Notes under the pieces: generated by a model
Databases searched by the model: none
What the model was told of the DNA's origin: nothing
The model's input: the letters and a program-made list of their open reading frames with translations, nothing else
Source of the DNA: an uncultured delta proteobacterium
Lineage (GTDB): Bacteria; Desulfobacterota; Desulfobulbia; Desulfobulbales; Desulfocapsaceae
Assembly (NCBI GenBank): GCA_903901335.1
Contig: CAIUQR010000111.1
Coordinates: 21,302 to 85,301 of the forward strand
Direction of reading: 5' to 3'
Length of the DNA stretch: 64,000 bases
Made by a program: the position numbers and the translations under genes
Shown: piece by piece, positions 57,459-64,000 of the stretch
Layout of the letters: each line of letters begins with the position of its first letter
How positions within the stretch are numbered: the stretch's first letter is position 1

Positions 57459-57680
57459 CCCGGCTTACATAATTGAAAAACCACTACCGGTGCCCCGGCT
57501 CTCGATCATTGTCAGTGTTCATGTAACTGACCTGAAATTCAGATAATAATCACCTCGGCTCCGGCAATTCTCTGCAGAACTGAATGGATCGGAACTTGCA
57601 TCCCGTAAGATAATGGGTATTGTCAAGACAAGAGGGGAAAAGGTGTATACACTGGTGGAAATCATCTGAAGAGGACGACA

Positions 57681-58034
57681 ATGATCTCGGCATATCAATC
57701 AGCGCTCTCCGCACTCCAGGCATTCGGCACAAGAATTAATTCAAACGCCAACAATATTGCCAACAGTCTTACCGAGGGATTCAAGCGAACGGGTGTTACT
57801 CTGTCCACTCTGCAACCTCAGGGCGTCAAGGCAACGGTAGAAAAGGTCAACAGCCAGGGTCCTATGGTGTACAAAGAGACAAACAACGGGATCGAACTCA
57901 TCGAGCAGTCAAATGTCGACCTGGTTAATGAAATGACCGACATGACCCTGAATGCTGATTATTATAAGGCCAACCTGAAGACCATCCAGGCGTCGGATCA
58001 AATGACCAAAAGCCTCCTTGATATTAAGGCATAG
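57681..58034 (+). CDS. Orphan FlgC-like flagellar rod family protein
   Basis: A 117-residue protein with the N- and C-terminal motifs of flagellar rod proteins: INSNANNIANSLTEGFKRTGV near the start and VDLVNEMTDMTLNADYYKANLKTIQASDQM near the end. It resembles FlgC in size, though the middle part is short and differs. The ATG has AGAGGACG upstream. No other flagellar gene is in the window, so it may be a stand-alone homologue. Confidence 0.75.
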   Translation: MISAYQSALSALQAFGTRINSNANNIANSLTEGFKRTGVTLSTLQPQGVKATVEKVNSQGPMVYKETNNGIELIEQSNVDLVNEMTDMTLNADYYKANLKTIQASDQMTKSLLDIKA

Positions 58035-58042
58035 CCTCTGTT

Positions 58043-58687
58043 TTACAATCCATTCAGCGGGCACTGTTCACAAAGCGGCCTGTTCTTTTTGCAAAACGCC
58101 TTTCCCAGCCTGACGATAAGGGCATGATATTCATTGAAGAGACTGCTGTCGGCAGGCAGCATCCTCATGAAATACTCCTGGATAGAAGTATAATCACTTT
58201 CGTCGGCCAGCAGATTATGACGGGAAAAAACTCGATGGGTATACGTATCGACGACAAAGATCGGATGATTCCCTCCATAAAGAAGAATGGAATCTGCAGT
58301 CTCCGGACCAATGCCTTGGACCGAAAGCAGGTTTTCCCTCCCGGTCATCATCTCATCCTGCAGAAGCAGGTCCAGCTCGCCCTGGTATCTTCCCTCGATC
58401 ATCAGCAGGAGATTTTTCAGGCGCCTCGCTTTAACATTGTAGTAACCGGATGGGCGTATATACAAGGCGAGATTCTCAACCGGCAAGGCCAGGAGAGCCT
58501 CGAAGGAAAGGAGCCCTCCTTTTTTCAGGTTCGTTATGGCCTTACAGACGTTGCCCCAATTGGTATTCTGCGTCAGAATCGCGCCGACAACTATCTCGAA
58601 GGGCGTCTCTCCCGGCCACCAGTACTGCGGCCCGAAGAAGCTGTGCAACCGGTCAAATATATCTACTAACCGATTCTTTTCAATCAC
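58043..58687 (-). CDS. Endonuclease III-like DNA glycosylase with an incomplete Fe-S motif
   Basis: A HhH-GPD base-excision glycosylase of about 214 residues. The start is taken as GTG 58687, just inside the pfkA 3' end; an ATG at 58735 would overlap pfkA by 56 bases. The helix-hairpin-helix and catalytic Asp are present (SVQGIGPETADSILLYGG, FVVDTYTHRVF). The Lys of Nth is Glu, so it should be a monofunctional glycosylase like the MagIII group. The Fe-S motif reads CKKNRPLCEQCPLNGL and ends with TAA exactly where the fourth Cys (C-x6-C-x2-C-x5-C) is expected. Confidence 0.85.
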   Translation of the reverse strand: MIEKNRLVDIFDRLHSFFGPQYWWPGETPFEIVVGAILTQNTNWGNVCKAITNLKKGGLLSFEALLALPVENLALYIRPSGYYNVKARRLKNLLLMIEGRYQGELDLLLQDEMMTGRENLLSVQGIGPETADSILLYGGNHPIFVVDTYTHRVFSRHNLLADESDYTSIQEYFMRMLPADSSLFNEYHALIVRLGKAFCKKNRPLCEQCPLNGL

Positions 58688-59765
58688 CCAGGCAGATCCC
58701 CAGTTCTCTTGCGGCAAGCACCTTGTCATTGTCAAGCCCGACTTTCTTTCTGGATTTGATCGCGTCAGCGATAGGCACTGCTACCATCTTTGAGGAAATC
58801 AAGGCCACCATATGATCAAAGATACCCTCTTCCACAAGACGGACCGCAGCGGTGCCGAAACGCAGGGCCAGCAGTCGATCAAAGGTGGTGGGGGATCCGC
58901 CTCTCTGTAAATGCCCAAGAACGAGTGAACGCGTGTCCTTCTCGGTTTTTTTTCGAATTTCCGAGGCCACCCACTCTCCTACCCCGCCCAGCACGACCTC
59001 TTCTCTGCCAAGTTCTCCGGTCCCCTTGTTGAAGACGGCCCCCCCCTTGGCAATCGCTCCTTCGGCGACGACCACTATCGAATAATGTTTTTCATGGAGC
59101 TCATTATCGGCAATTTTTTCACACACTTTGTCTATGTCGAAAGGTATTTCAGGGATCAGAATGGCATCGGCACCTCCCGAAATACCAGAATAAAGCGCTA
59201 TCCATCCTGAATCCCTGCCCATGACTTCAACCACCATGACTCTGTCATGCGACTTTGCCGTGGAATGCAGTTTATCCAGGGCATCGGTTGCCGTGGATAC
59301 GGCTGTATCAAAACCAAAGGTCCTGTCGGTGGCCTCGAGATCATTATCAATTGTTTTCGGTACACCGATCACCTTCATGCCTTTTAATGCGAATCGATGG
59401 GCAATCTCAAGACTCCCATCCCCTCCTATGGCAATATGACAATCAAATCCCATCCTGCTGAAGTTCTTCATTATCTTATCTGAAACATCAATGATCTGGA
59501 TCTCACCGGCCAGATTTTCGACCGGTTTGGCAAAGGGGTTTCCCTTATTGGTCGAACCAAGAATTGTGCCTCCTGTCGCATAGATCCCTTCCACATTATG
59601 GAGATCCAGGCGCACCATAGCTTCCGGATCAAGAAATCCCTTATACCCGCTCTTGCTCCCATAGACTTCCCAGCCGCGACGATAACAGGCATGAACAACT
59701 GCATAGATCACAGCATTCAACCCCGGGGCGTCACCCCCGCCGGTCGAGATAACCACTTTCTTCAT
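58680..59765 (-). CDS. pfkA: 6-phosphofructokinase (phosphoryl donor uncertain)
   Basis: Phosphorylates fructose 6-phosphate at the committed step of glycolysis; 361 residues from ATG 59765 behind GAGAGGT (an earlier start at 59801 is not family-like). Donor-binding signature GGDG (114-117) with Gly117 is the ATP type, while PKTIDND with Lys137 is the PPi type. The catalytic Asp140 is present. This mixed pattern is found in the group-III enzymes, so ATP or PPi use cannot be assigned from sequence. It has an EndoIII-like gene at its 3' end on the same strand. Confidence 0.92.
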   Translation of the reverse strand: MKKVVISTGGGDAPGLNAVIYAVVHACYRRGWEVYGSKSGYKGFLDPEAMVRLDLHNVEGIYATGGTILGSTNKGNPFAKPVENLAGEIQIIDVSDKIMKNFSRMGFDCHIAIGGDGSLEIAHRFALKGMKVIGVPKTIDNDLEATDRTFGFDTAVSTATDALDKLHSTAKSHDRVMVVEVMGRDSGWIALYSGISGGADAILIPEIPFDIDKVCEKIADNELHEKHYSIVVVAEGAIAKGGAVFNKGTGELGREEVVLGGVGEWVASEIRKKTEKDTRSLVLGHLQRGGSPTTFDRLLALRFGTAAVRLVEEGIFDHMVALISSKMVAVPIADAIKSRKKVGLDNDKVLAARELGICLGD

Positions 59766-60128
59766 TTTTACCTCTCGGATGTTCTTGAAACGGGTTAGCA
59801 CTAGAAAAGCTTACTACCTTCCAAAGAAAAACTATCGGCTCAGAGCAACATGCCCTGGAATGTGTTCTATCTGTTCCAAATTTTTTCAATTTTATCATTA
59901 TGTTTTTCAGGGAAGCAAGAAAAAAAGCAAGCACGGGAAATTATTCCATTCGGGCCCTTTGAAAAAAAAATTACTCAAATATTTAAAAAGAAGGGCTTTT
60001 CAAAACATGGTAGATTGACTTCTTTCCGATACCACATTATGTTTTCCTTAGTACGTACATTTTCTTTCAACAAAATCTCAACCAACAATGCAAGATCGCT
60101 TCAAAAGCTCGATTGCAAGGAGGAATTC
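59766..60128. other. Upstream region of pfkA and the HesB-like gene
   Basis: AT-rich, about 360 bases. It includes the promoter of the HesB-like gene. Open frames running through it (59779-60018 and 59850 onwards) look like chance frames. Confidence 0.45.
60015..60043 (+). promoter_or_regulatory. Sigma-70 promoter of the HesB-like selenoprotein gene
   Basis: TTGACT, a 17-base spacer and TATGTT, about 85 bases before the start codon. Confidence 0.55.
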
Positions 60129-60470
60129 ATGTCTGATTTTAATGTGACAGACTTGGCAGTATCAAAACTCAAGGAATACATGGAGCAGAACAGTATCGAC
60201 TCTGCCCTTCGTGTTGCCCTGATGCAGGGTGGTTGATCCGGTCCCTCTCTGGGATTGGCTCTGGATGAGCCAAAGGACAACGATAAGATTTTTGAAAATA
60301 ACAGTCTCAAGTTCCTTATCGAAAAAGGACTCTTGGAGACTTGTGGTTCAATCAACGTGGAATTTATTGATGCCGGCCCGAGATCCGGGTTTGGTATTAC
60401 ATCTGCCAACCCGTTGGGAAAAGGGGGCGGCTGCAGCAGCGGTTCCTGCAGCACCGGCAGCTGCGGCTGA
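60129..60470 (+). CDS. HesB/IscA-like selenoprotein (Sec36)
   Basis: A 113-residue protein of the HesB-like selenoprotein family. The start is ATG 60129 with a strong AAGGAGG. After 35 codons (ending ALMQGG) the frame meets TGA at 60234-60236. It then continues without interruption for 77 more codons (SGPSLGLALDEPKDND to GSCG). Sec36 stands where IscA/HesB proteins carry their first ligand Cys. Other Cys are at 72, 102, 107 and 112, in a Gly/Ser-rich tail. The protein probably works in iron-sulfur or redox chemistry, but its exact role is not established. It has its own promoter and terminator. Ending it at the UGA would discard two thirds of the protein. Confidence 0.93.
60238..60258 (+). 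promoter_or_regulatory. Candidate bSECIS hairpin of the HesB-like gene
   Basis: Directly after the UGA codon the mRNA can form an 8-bp stem (CCGGTCCC with GGGATTGG, two G-U pairs) around a TCTCT loop. The loop lies nine to ten bases after the UGA, a little closer than in E. coli fdhF. Confidence 0.4.
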
Positions 60471-60544
60471 TTCCAGTCGAACACTCATAACTGCTAAAGG
60501 AGCGCAGGGGTTGCACGGCGCTTTTTTTCCATAGCTGGTGGCAT

Positions 60545-60576
60545 AAAGGGCTTCCCTCGGGAGGCCCTTTTCTTTT
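60545..60576 (+). terminator. Terminator of the HesB-like gene
   Basis: AAAGGGCTTCCC-TC-GGGAGGCCCTTT stem-loop followed by a T-rich run. Confidence 0.88.
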
Positions 60577-60624
60577 CCCCCTCTGTTTCCCCGGATCTTA
60601 TCCGGGATTTTCGTTGGTAAATTT

Positions 60625-60653
60625 TTGACTTCCCCTGCACCCGATATTATTTT
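60625..60653 (+). promoter_or_regulatory. Possible promoter of clpB
   Basis: TTGACT, a 17-base spacer and TATTTT, about 70 bases upstream of the start codon. No convincing sigma-32 box was found at this position. Confidence 0.4.
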
Positions 60654-60724
60654 CTATCGGCAATCAATTTTTCTAAGGACACAACTCAGGCAGTATCATC
60701 GAGGGATTAACACGGGAAACAGGC

Positions 60725-63319
60725 ATGCAATTTGATAAATTTACATTGAAATCACAGGAAGCGATTCAGGCAGCTCAGCAACTGGCGCAAAAGAGTTCCA
60801 ACCAGGAAATCCATCCATGCCATCTTGCCAGGGCCATCCTGGAACAGCCTGACGGGGTCGTTGTCCCCGTTCTCCAGAAGATAGGAATCACTCCCTCCTT
60901 GATCCTTATGGAATTCAACCGGCTTATCGACCAGATACCAAAGGTCTCCGGTGGAGGGGCCGGCCAAATCTATGCATCTGCAGAATTGTCCAGGGTGCTG
61001 GACAATTCTCTTGCCGCCGCCAATCAGATGCAGGATGATTTTGTCAGCCAGGAGCACCTTTTTCTGGCAATTATCCGGGATACAAACAATCCGAGCTCGA
61101 AGATGCTGCACGGCAAAGGGATTAACGAGAAAAATTTCCTGCAGGCTTTGAGCGAGATCAGGGGCAGTCATAGGGTCACTGATCAATACCCGGAAGAAAA
61201 ATTTCAGGCCTTGAAAAAGTATGGCCGGAACCTTACCGATAGTGCAAAACAGGCAAAACTCGATCCGGTCATCGGCAGAGACGAGGAGATTCGTCGTGTT
61301 ATTCAAGTGTTATCTCGGCGGACGAAAAACAATCCGGTCCTGATCGGGGAGCCGGGTGTCGGTAAGACCGCCATTGTCGAAGGCCTGGCCCAGAGAATCG
61401 TCAACGGTGACATCCCTGCCACTCTGGTGGGGAAACAGGTCATCACCCTGGACCTTGGAGCCCTTATCGCCGGGGCGAAATATCGGGGCGAATTTGAGGA
61501 TCGATTGAAGGCTGTGCTGAAAGAGGTTGTCGAACGGGCAGGAGAGATCATTCTCTTCATTGACGAAATCCACACGCTGGTAGGCGCGGGAGCGGCTGAA
61601 GGATCAATGGATGCCTCCAATATGCTCAAACCGGCTCTTGCCAGGGGCGAACTCCACTGTGTCGGGGCGACTACTCTTGATGAATACAGGAAATATATCG
61701 AAAAAGACAGCGCCCTCGAACGCCGCTTTCAGCCGGTCATCGTTCAGGAGCCCAATGAAGAGGACACCATTGCAATCCTGCGCGGCATCAAGGAAAAATA
61801 TGAAGTGCATCACGGCGTTCATATCCAGGACGCTGCCACGGTCGCTGCGGTTACCCTGTCATCCCGGTATATTTCCGACCGCTTCCTGCCCGATAAGGCC
61901 ATCGATCTGATTGACGAGGCAGCATCGAAGCTTCGCATCGAGATCGATTCCATGCCGACCGAGATCGACGAACTTGATCGGCAGCGCATTAAATTTGAAA
62001 TTGAGATGGTCGCCCTGAAAAAGGAAAAGGATGAGGCCTCCAGAGACCGTTTGCTCGAAATCACCAAAAAGCTGGCCAACTTGAATGACCGGCTCAATGG
62101 CATGAAAGGCCAATGGACCCTTGAGCGGGATACCATCCAGGGCATACGAAAGATAAAGGAATCCATTGACCAGGCCCATGCCGAAGAGCAGCAGGCCGAA
62201 AGGGCCGGCGAGTTCAGCAAAGTGGCCGAGATACGGTATGGCCGGATCGTCCAGCTGGAAAAGGATCTCGCTCAGGCCGGCAGCAGACTTCAGGAAATTC
62301 AGGCCACTCATAAAATGCTCAAGGAAGAGGTCACTGCAGAGGATGTCGCTTCTATTGTGGCTAAATGGACAGGGATTCCTGTAGACAGACTCCTGGAAGG
62401 AGAGGTTGAAAAACTCATCCATGCCGAAGCAATCTTGAACAGACGTGTTATCGGACAGGATGCAGCCATCAAGGCCATCGCCAACGCGGTGCGACGGGCA
62501 AGAGCCGGCCTGCAGGATCCGGACCGTCCACTAGGCTCCTTTATCTTTCTCGGTCCCACGGGCGTCGGCAAGACGGAACTGGCAAGGACCTTGGCGGATT
62601 TTCTTTTCGACAGCGAGCATGCAATGATCAGAATTGATATGTCCGAATTCATGGAAAAACATTCGGTTGCCAGGTTGATAGGGGCGCCTCCAGGATACGT
62701 CGGCTACGAGGAAGGCGGCTATCTCACCGAGGCCGTACGCAGACGCCCCTACGCCGTTATCCTCCTGGACGAGATTGAAAAGGCCCATCCGGATGTCTTT
62801 AACGTGCTCCTTCAGGTCTTGGACGATGGCCGGATGACCGATGGGAAAGGCAGGACCGTCGATTTCAAAAATACGATCCTGATCATGACCTCAAACCTCG
62901 GCAGCGATTTAATCTTCAAAATGACGGAAGACAATGAAGGCCCCGAAGCCATCAGTCACCAGATTGCCGAAATTCTCCGCCTGAAATTCAAGCCGGAATT
63001 CCTGAACCGGATAGATGAGACCATTATCTTCAGCAGCCTGTCGAAAGAGCATATGCTGGCAATAGTTGACATCCAGCTGCAGCGAGTGCTCGAAAGGATT
63101 GCAGCGAGAAAGATCAAGGTCCAGATCAGTCAGGAGGCAAAACGCTTCCTCGTAAATTCAGGATATAACCCGCAGTTTGGGGCACGACCATTAAAAAGAG
63201 CTATCCAGCGCTATCTTGAAGACCCTTTAGCAATGGAACTCCTTGAAGGACATTTTTCCGAAGGAGATTTGATAAAGGTGGATACTGCAGACGGCAAGCT
63301 TATTTTTTCAGCAGCATAA
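60725..63319 (+). CDS. clpB: Protein-disaggregating chaperone ClpB
   Basis: A hexameric AAA+ disaggregase that works with DnaK, 864 residues. The N-terminal Clp repeat domain is followed by AAA module 1 (Walker A GEPGVGKT at 208-215, Walker B ILFIDEIH). The long coiled-coil middle domain (about 400-520) separates this from AAA module 2 ([13 protein letters not shown], then [16 protein letters not shown]). The C-terminal ClpB-specific end has [18 protein letters not shown]. All motifs appear functional. The gene is monocistronic in appearance. Confidence 0.97.
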   Translation: MQFDKFTLKSQEAIQAAQQLAQKSSNQEIHPCHLARAILEQPDGVVVPVLQKIGITPSLILMEFNRLIDQIPKVSGGGAGQIYASAELSRVLDNSLAAANQMQDDFVSQEHLFLAIIRDTNNPSSKMLHGKGINEKNFLQALSEIRGSHRVTDQYPEEKFQALKKYGRNLTDSAKQAKLDPVIGRDEEIRRVIQVLSRRTKNNPVLIGEPGVGKTAIVEGLAQRIVNGDIPATLVGKQVITLDLGALIAGAKYRGEFEDRLKAVLKEVVERAGEIILFIDEIHTLVGAGAAEGSMDASNMLKPALARGELHCVGATTLDEYRKYIEKDSALERRFQPVIVQEPNEEDTIAILRGIKEKYEVHHGVHIQDAATVAAVTLSSRYISDRFLPDKAIDLIDEAASKLRIEIDSMPTEIDELDRQRIKFEIEMVALKKEKDEASRDRLLEITKKLANLNDRLNGMKGQWTLERDTIQGIRKIKESIDQAHAEEQQAERAGEFSKVAEIRYGRIVQLEKDLAQAGSRLQEIQATHKMLKEEVTAEDVASIVAKWTGIPVDRLLEGEVEKLIHAEAILNRRVIGQDAAIKAIANAVRRARAGLQDPDRPLGSFIFLGPTGVGKTELARTLADFLFDSEHAMIRIDMSEFMEKHSVARLIGAPPGYVGYEEGGYLTEAVRRRPYAVILLDEIEKAHPDVFNVLLQVLDDGRMTDGKGRTVDFKNTILIMTSNLGSDLIFKMTEDNEGPEAISHQIAEILRLKFKPEFLNRIDETIIFSSLSKEHMLAIVDIQLQRVLERIAARKIKVQISQEAKRFLVNSGYNPQFGARPLKRAIQRYLEDPLAMELLEGHFSEGDLIKVDTADGKLIFSAA

Positions 63320-63488
63320 AAAGGTTCCAGTCCGGAAAAATTTAGTTCTTAATCTGCATTTTTATGTTCTTTTGCTTTACCTTTGTTTTTCGATATGTTT
63401 GCATAGGGGTATATGCACACATCATGTTCCCGTCTGATGATACATTGGGCGGACAATTAATTCAACAAACGACAATCAACTCAAAATA

Positions 63489-63776
63489 ATGGCCACAACT
63501 ATTGAAGAATTATCATTAAATTACGAGGAGGATGGAATTCTCCTCGTCAAAGAACTCGACAGGGAAGTCCTGTCCAAAGGGGCCTGGACCACAATTATCT
63601 TCCGCTACCAGAATTGGGATAAAGGCAAAGAAGAGTACAGTAAGGATATGTTCTCGATCCGTCGCTATCAGAAACGACAAGGTGAGTATATCCCAAAATC
63701 GAAATTCAATATCTCCAGTCTTGAACAAGCCAAAAAGATCATTGAAACATTACAGAGATGGACGGAGGCTGAATAA
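63489..63776 (+). CDS. PC4/YdbC-like single-strand nucleic acid binding protein
   Basis: A 95-residue protein resembling the bacterial YdbC/PC4 family. The central beta-rich part (LSKGAWTTIIFRYQNWDKGKEEY, DMFSIRRYQKRQGEYIPKSKFNI) is followed by a C-terminal helix (LEQAKKIIETLQRW). Family members bind single-stranded DNA or RNA and dimerise. It follows clpB by about 170 bases and is probably a separate transcription unit. The ATG has only a weak ribosome-binding site. Confidence 0.78.
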   Translation: MATTIEELSLNYEEDGILLVKELDREVLSKGAWTTIIFRYQNWDKGKEEYSKDMFSIRRYQKRQGEYIPKSKFNISSLEQAKKIIETLQRWTEAE

Positions 63777-63957
63777 TATGAGTGATCTTTTTTTGCATTG
63801 TCTGAATCATTTCCATATATTCGTTGAGTGATCTTTTTTCCTCAGGGGTGCTTTTAATAGTTGACAGCCCCTGGCGTATCGGGTAGTTTGCCGCGGTCTT
63901 TGGGAGGCGGGGGCTTGATTGCGGAATCGACCAGGCGAGCGAGGAACAAAGATGCAA
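63739..63957 (-). CDS. Uncertain small exported protein at the right edge
   Basis: An open frame of about 72 codons (TTG start at 63957). Upstream in the same frame the codons read a hydrophobic stretch (LLLPCLSILFCFLLHLCSSLAWS) that looks like a signal peptide, before a TAA at 63999-63997. No normal start codon or ribosome-binding site precedes this stretch. The C-terminal part (STPEEKRSLNEYMEMIQTMQKK) would be helical. It overlaps the PC4-like gene tail to tail. The gene may be real with an unusual start, or chance. Confidence 0.3.
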   Translation of the reverse strand: MHLCSSLAWSIPQSSPRLPKTAANYPIRQGLSTIKSTPEEKRSLNEYMEMIQTMQKKITHIIQPPSISVMFQ

Positions 63958-64000
63958 GAGGAAGCAAAAGAGTATTGACAGACAGGGAAGAAGAAGTTAA

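Noticed and set aside
59779..60018. A 79-codon Lys-rich frame before the HesB-like gene
   Set aside because: Arises from AT-rich upstream DNA that carries a promoter; no ribosome-binding site.
1..64000. CRISPR arrays, intact insertion sequences, rRNA and full tRNAs
   Set aside because: Looked for on both strands; no regularly spaced repeats, transposase genes or complete RNA genes were recognised.

Overview
The window reads as a chromosomal segment of a Gram-negative anaerobe or microaerobe, most likely a Desulfobacterota bacterium of the Desulfobulbales type. This is inferred from gene content, not from a marker gene. The indicators are two UGA-containing selenoprotein genes (selD and a HesB/IscA-like protein), bacteriohemerythrins, a DHH-CBS-poly(A) polymerase fusion, a two-CW-domain regulator, and OMP-type porins with a C-terminal Phe. 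Most of the window is ordinary core genome of moderate G+C. The stretches at about 9.3-11.4 kb and 37.0-38.1 kb are more AT-rich and look like acquired or decaying DNA.

Layout. Bases 1-82 hold the 5' end of an unidentified minus-strand gene. Bases 350-9330 carry a minus-strand MdtABC-type RND efflux operon (adaptor, two pumps, outer-membrane factor). Bases 9331-11382 hold an AT-rich intergenic stretch and an MFS exporter. Bases 11385-12437 are selD, itself a selenoprotein (Sec18). Bases 12.8-13.9 kb hold two bacteriohemerythrins flanking a 50-residue Cys-rich protein; the second hemerythrin lacks one iron-ligand His. Bases 13.9-15.3 kb hold a glycosyltransferase and a lipocalin-like protein. 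Bases 15.5-20.1 kb are a minus-strand housekeeping block: rpsU, xerD (no canonical start codon), the DHH-CBS-PAP fusion and a frameshifted M50 protease. Then come ddl, an unknown protein, serS, tatC, a DUF523 protein with an internal deletion, ftsB-like and fmdB-like genes, a two-CW regulator, an ArnT-type and a GT10-type glycosyltransferase, and a UDG-like protein.

Bases 30.6-37.0 kb are envelope genes: a small OMP, an FG-GAP protein, a porin with a near-consensus promoter, a DHA2 exporter and a secreted tandem-repeat protein, followed by the pseudogene remnant of a paralogue. Bases 38-47.9 kb carry a REC-GAF-histidine kinase, a dinG-like helicase coupled to a polyprenyl synthase, a Gfo/Idh/MocA oxidoreductase, a DUF4337 protein, a DamX-like AAA-SPOR protein, aat, and a zinc-ribbon protein resembling the TSCPD region of ribonucleotide reductases. 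Bases 48-57.5 kb hold a SpoT-like protein whose synthetase active site looks dead, rnr, a membrane coiled-coil protein, a TrmJ-like methylase and a 1089-residue MalT-type NTPase/BTAD regulator. Bases 57.7-64 kb hold an orphan FlgC-like protein, an EndoIII-like glycosylase ending exactly at its fourth Fe-S Cys, pfkA with mixed ATP/PPi signatures, the HesB-like selenoprotein, clpB, a PC4/YdbC-like protein and an uncertain small secreted ORF.

The main functional thread is selenium use: SelD makes the selenophosphate needed to insert Sec into both itself and the HesB-like protein. No CRISPR array, intact insertion sequence, rRNA or intact tRNA was seen. The strongest leads for new biology are the hemerythrin/Cys-rich small-protein locus, the XerD start, the altered active sites (SpoT, hemerythrin, UDG, EndoIII) and the secreted repeat family. 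None of them amounts to a clear new multi-gene system.
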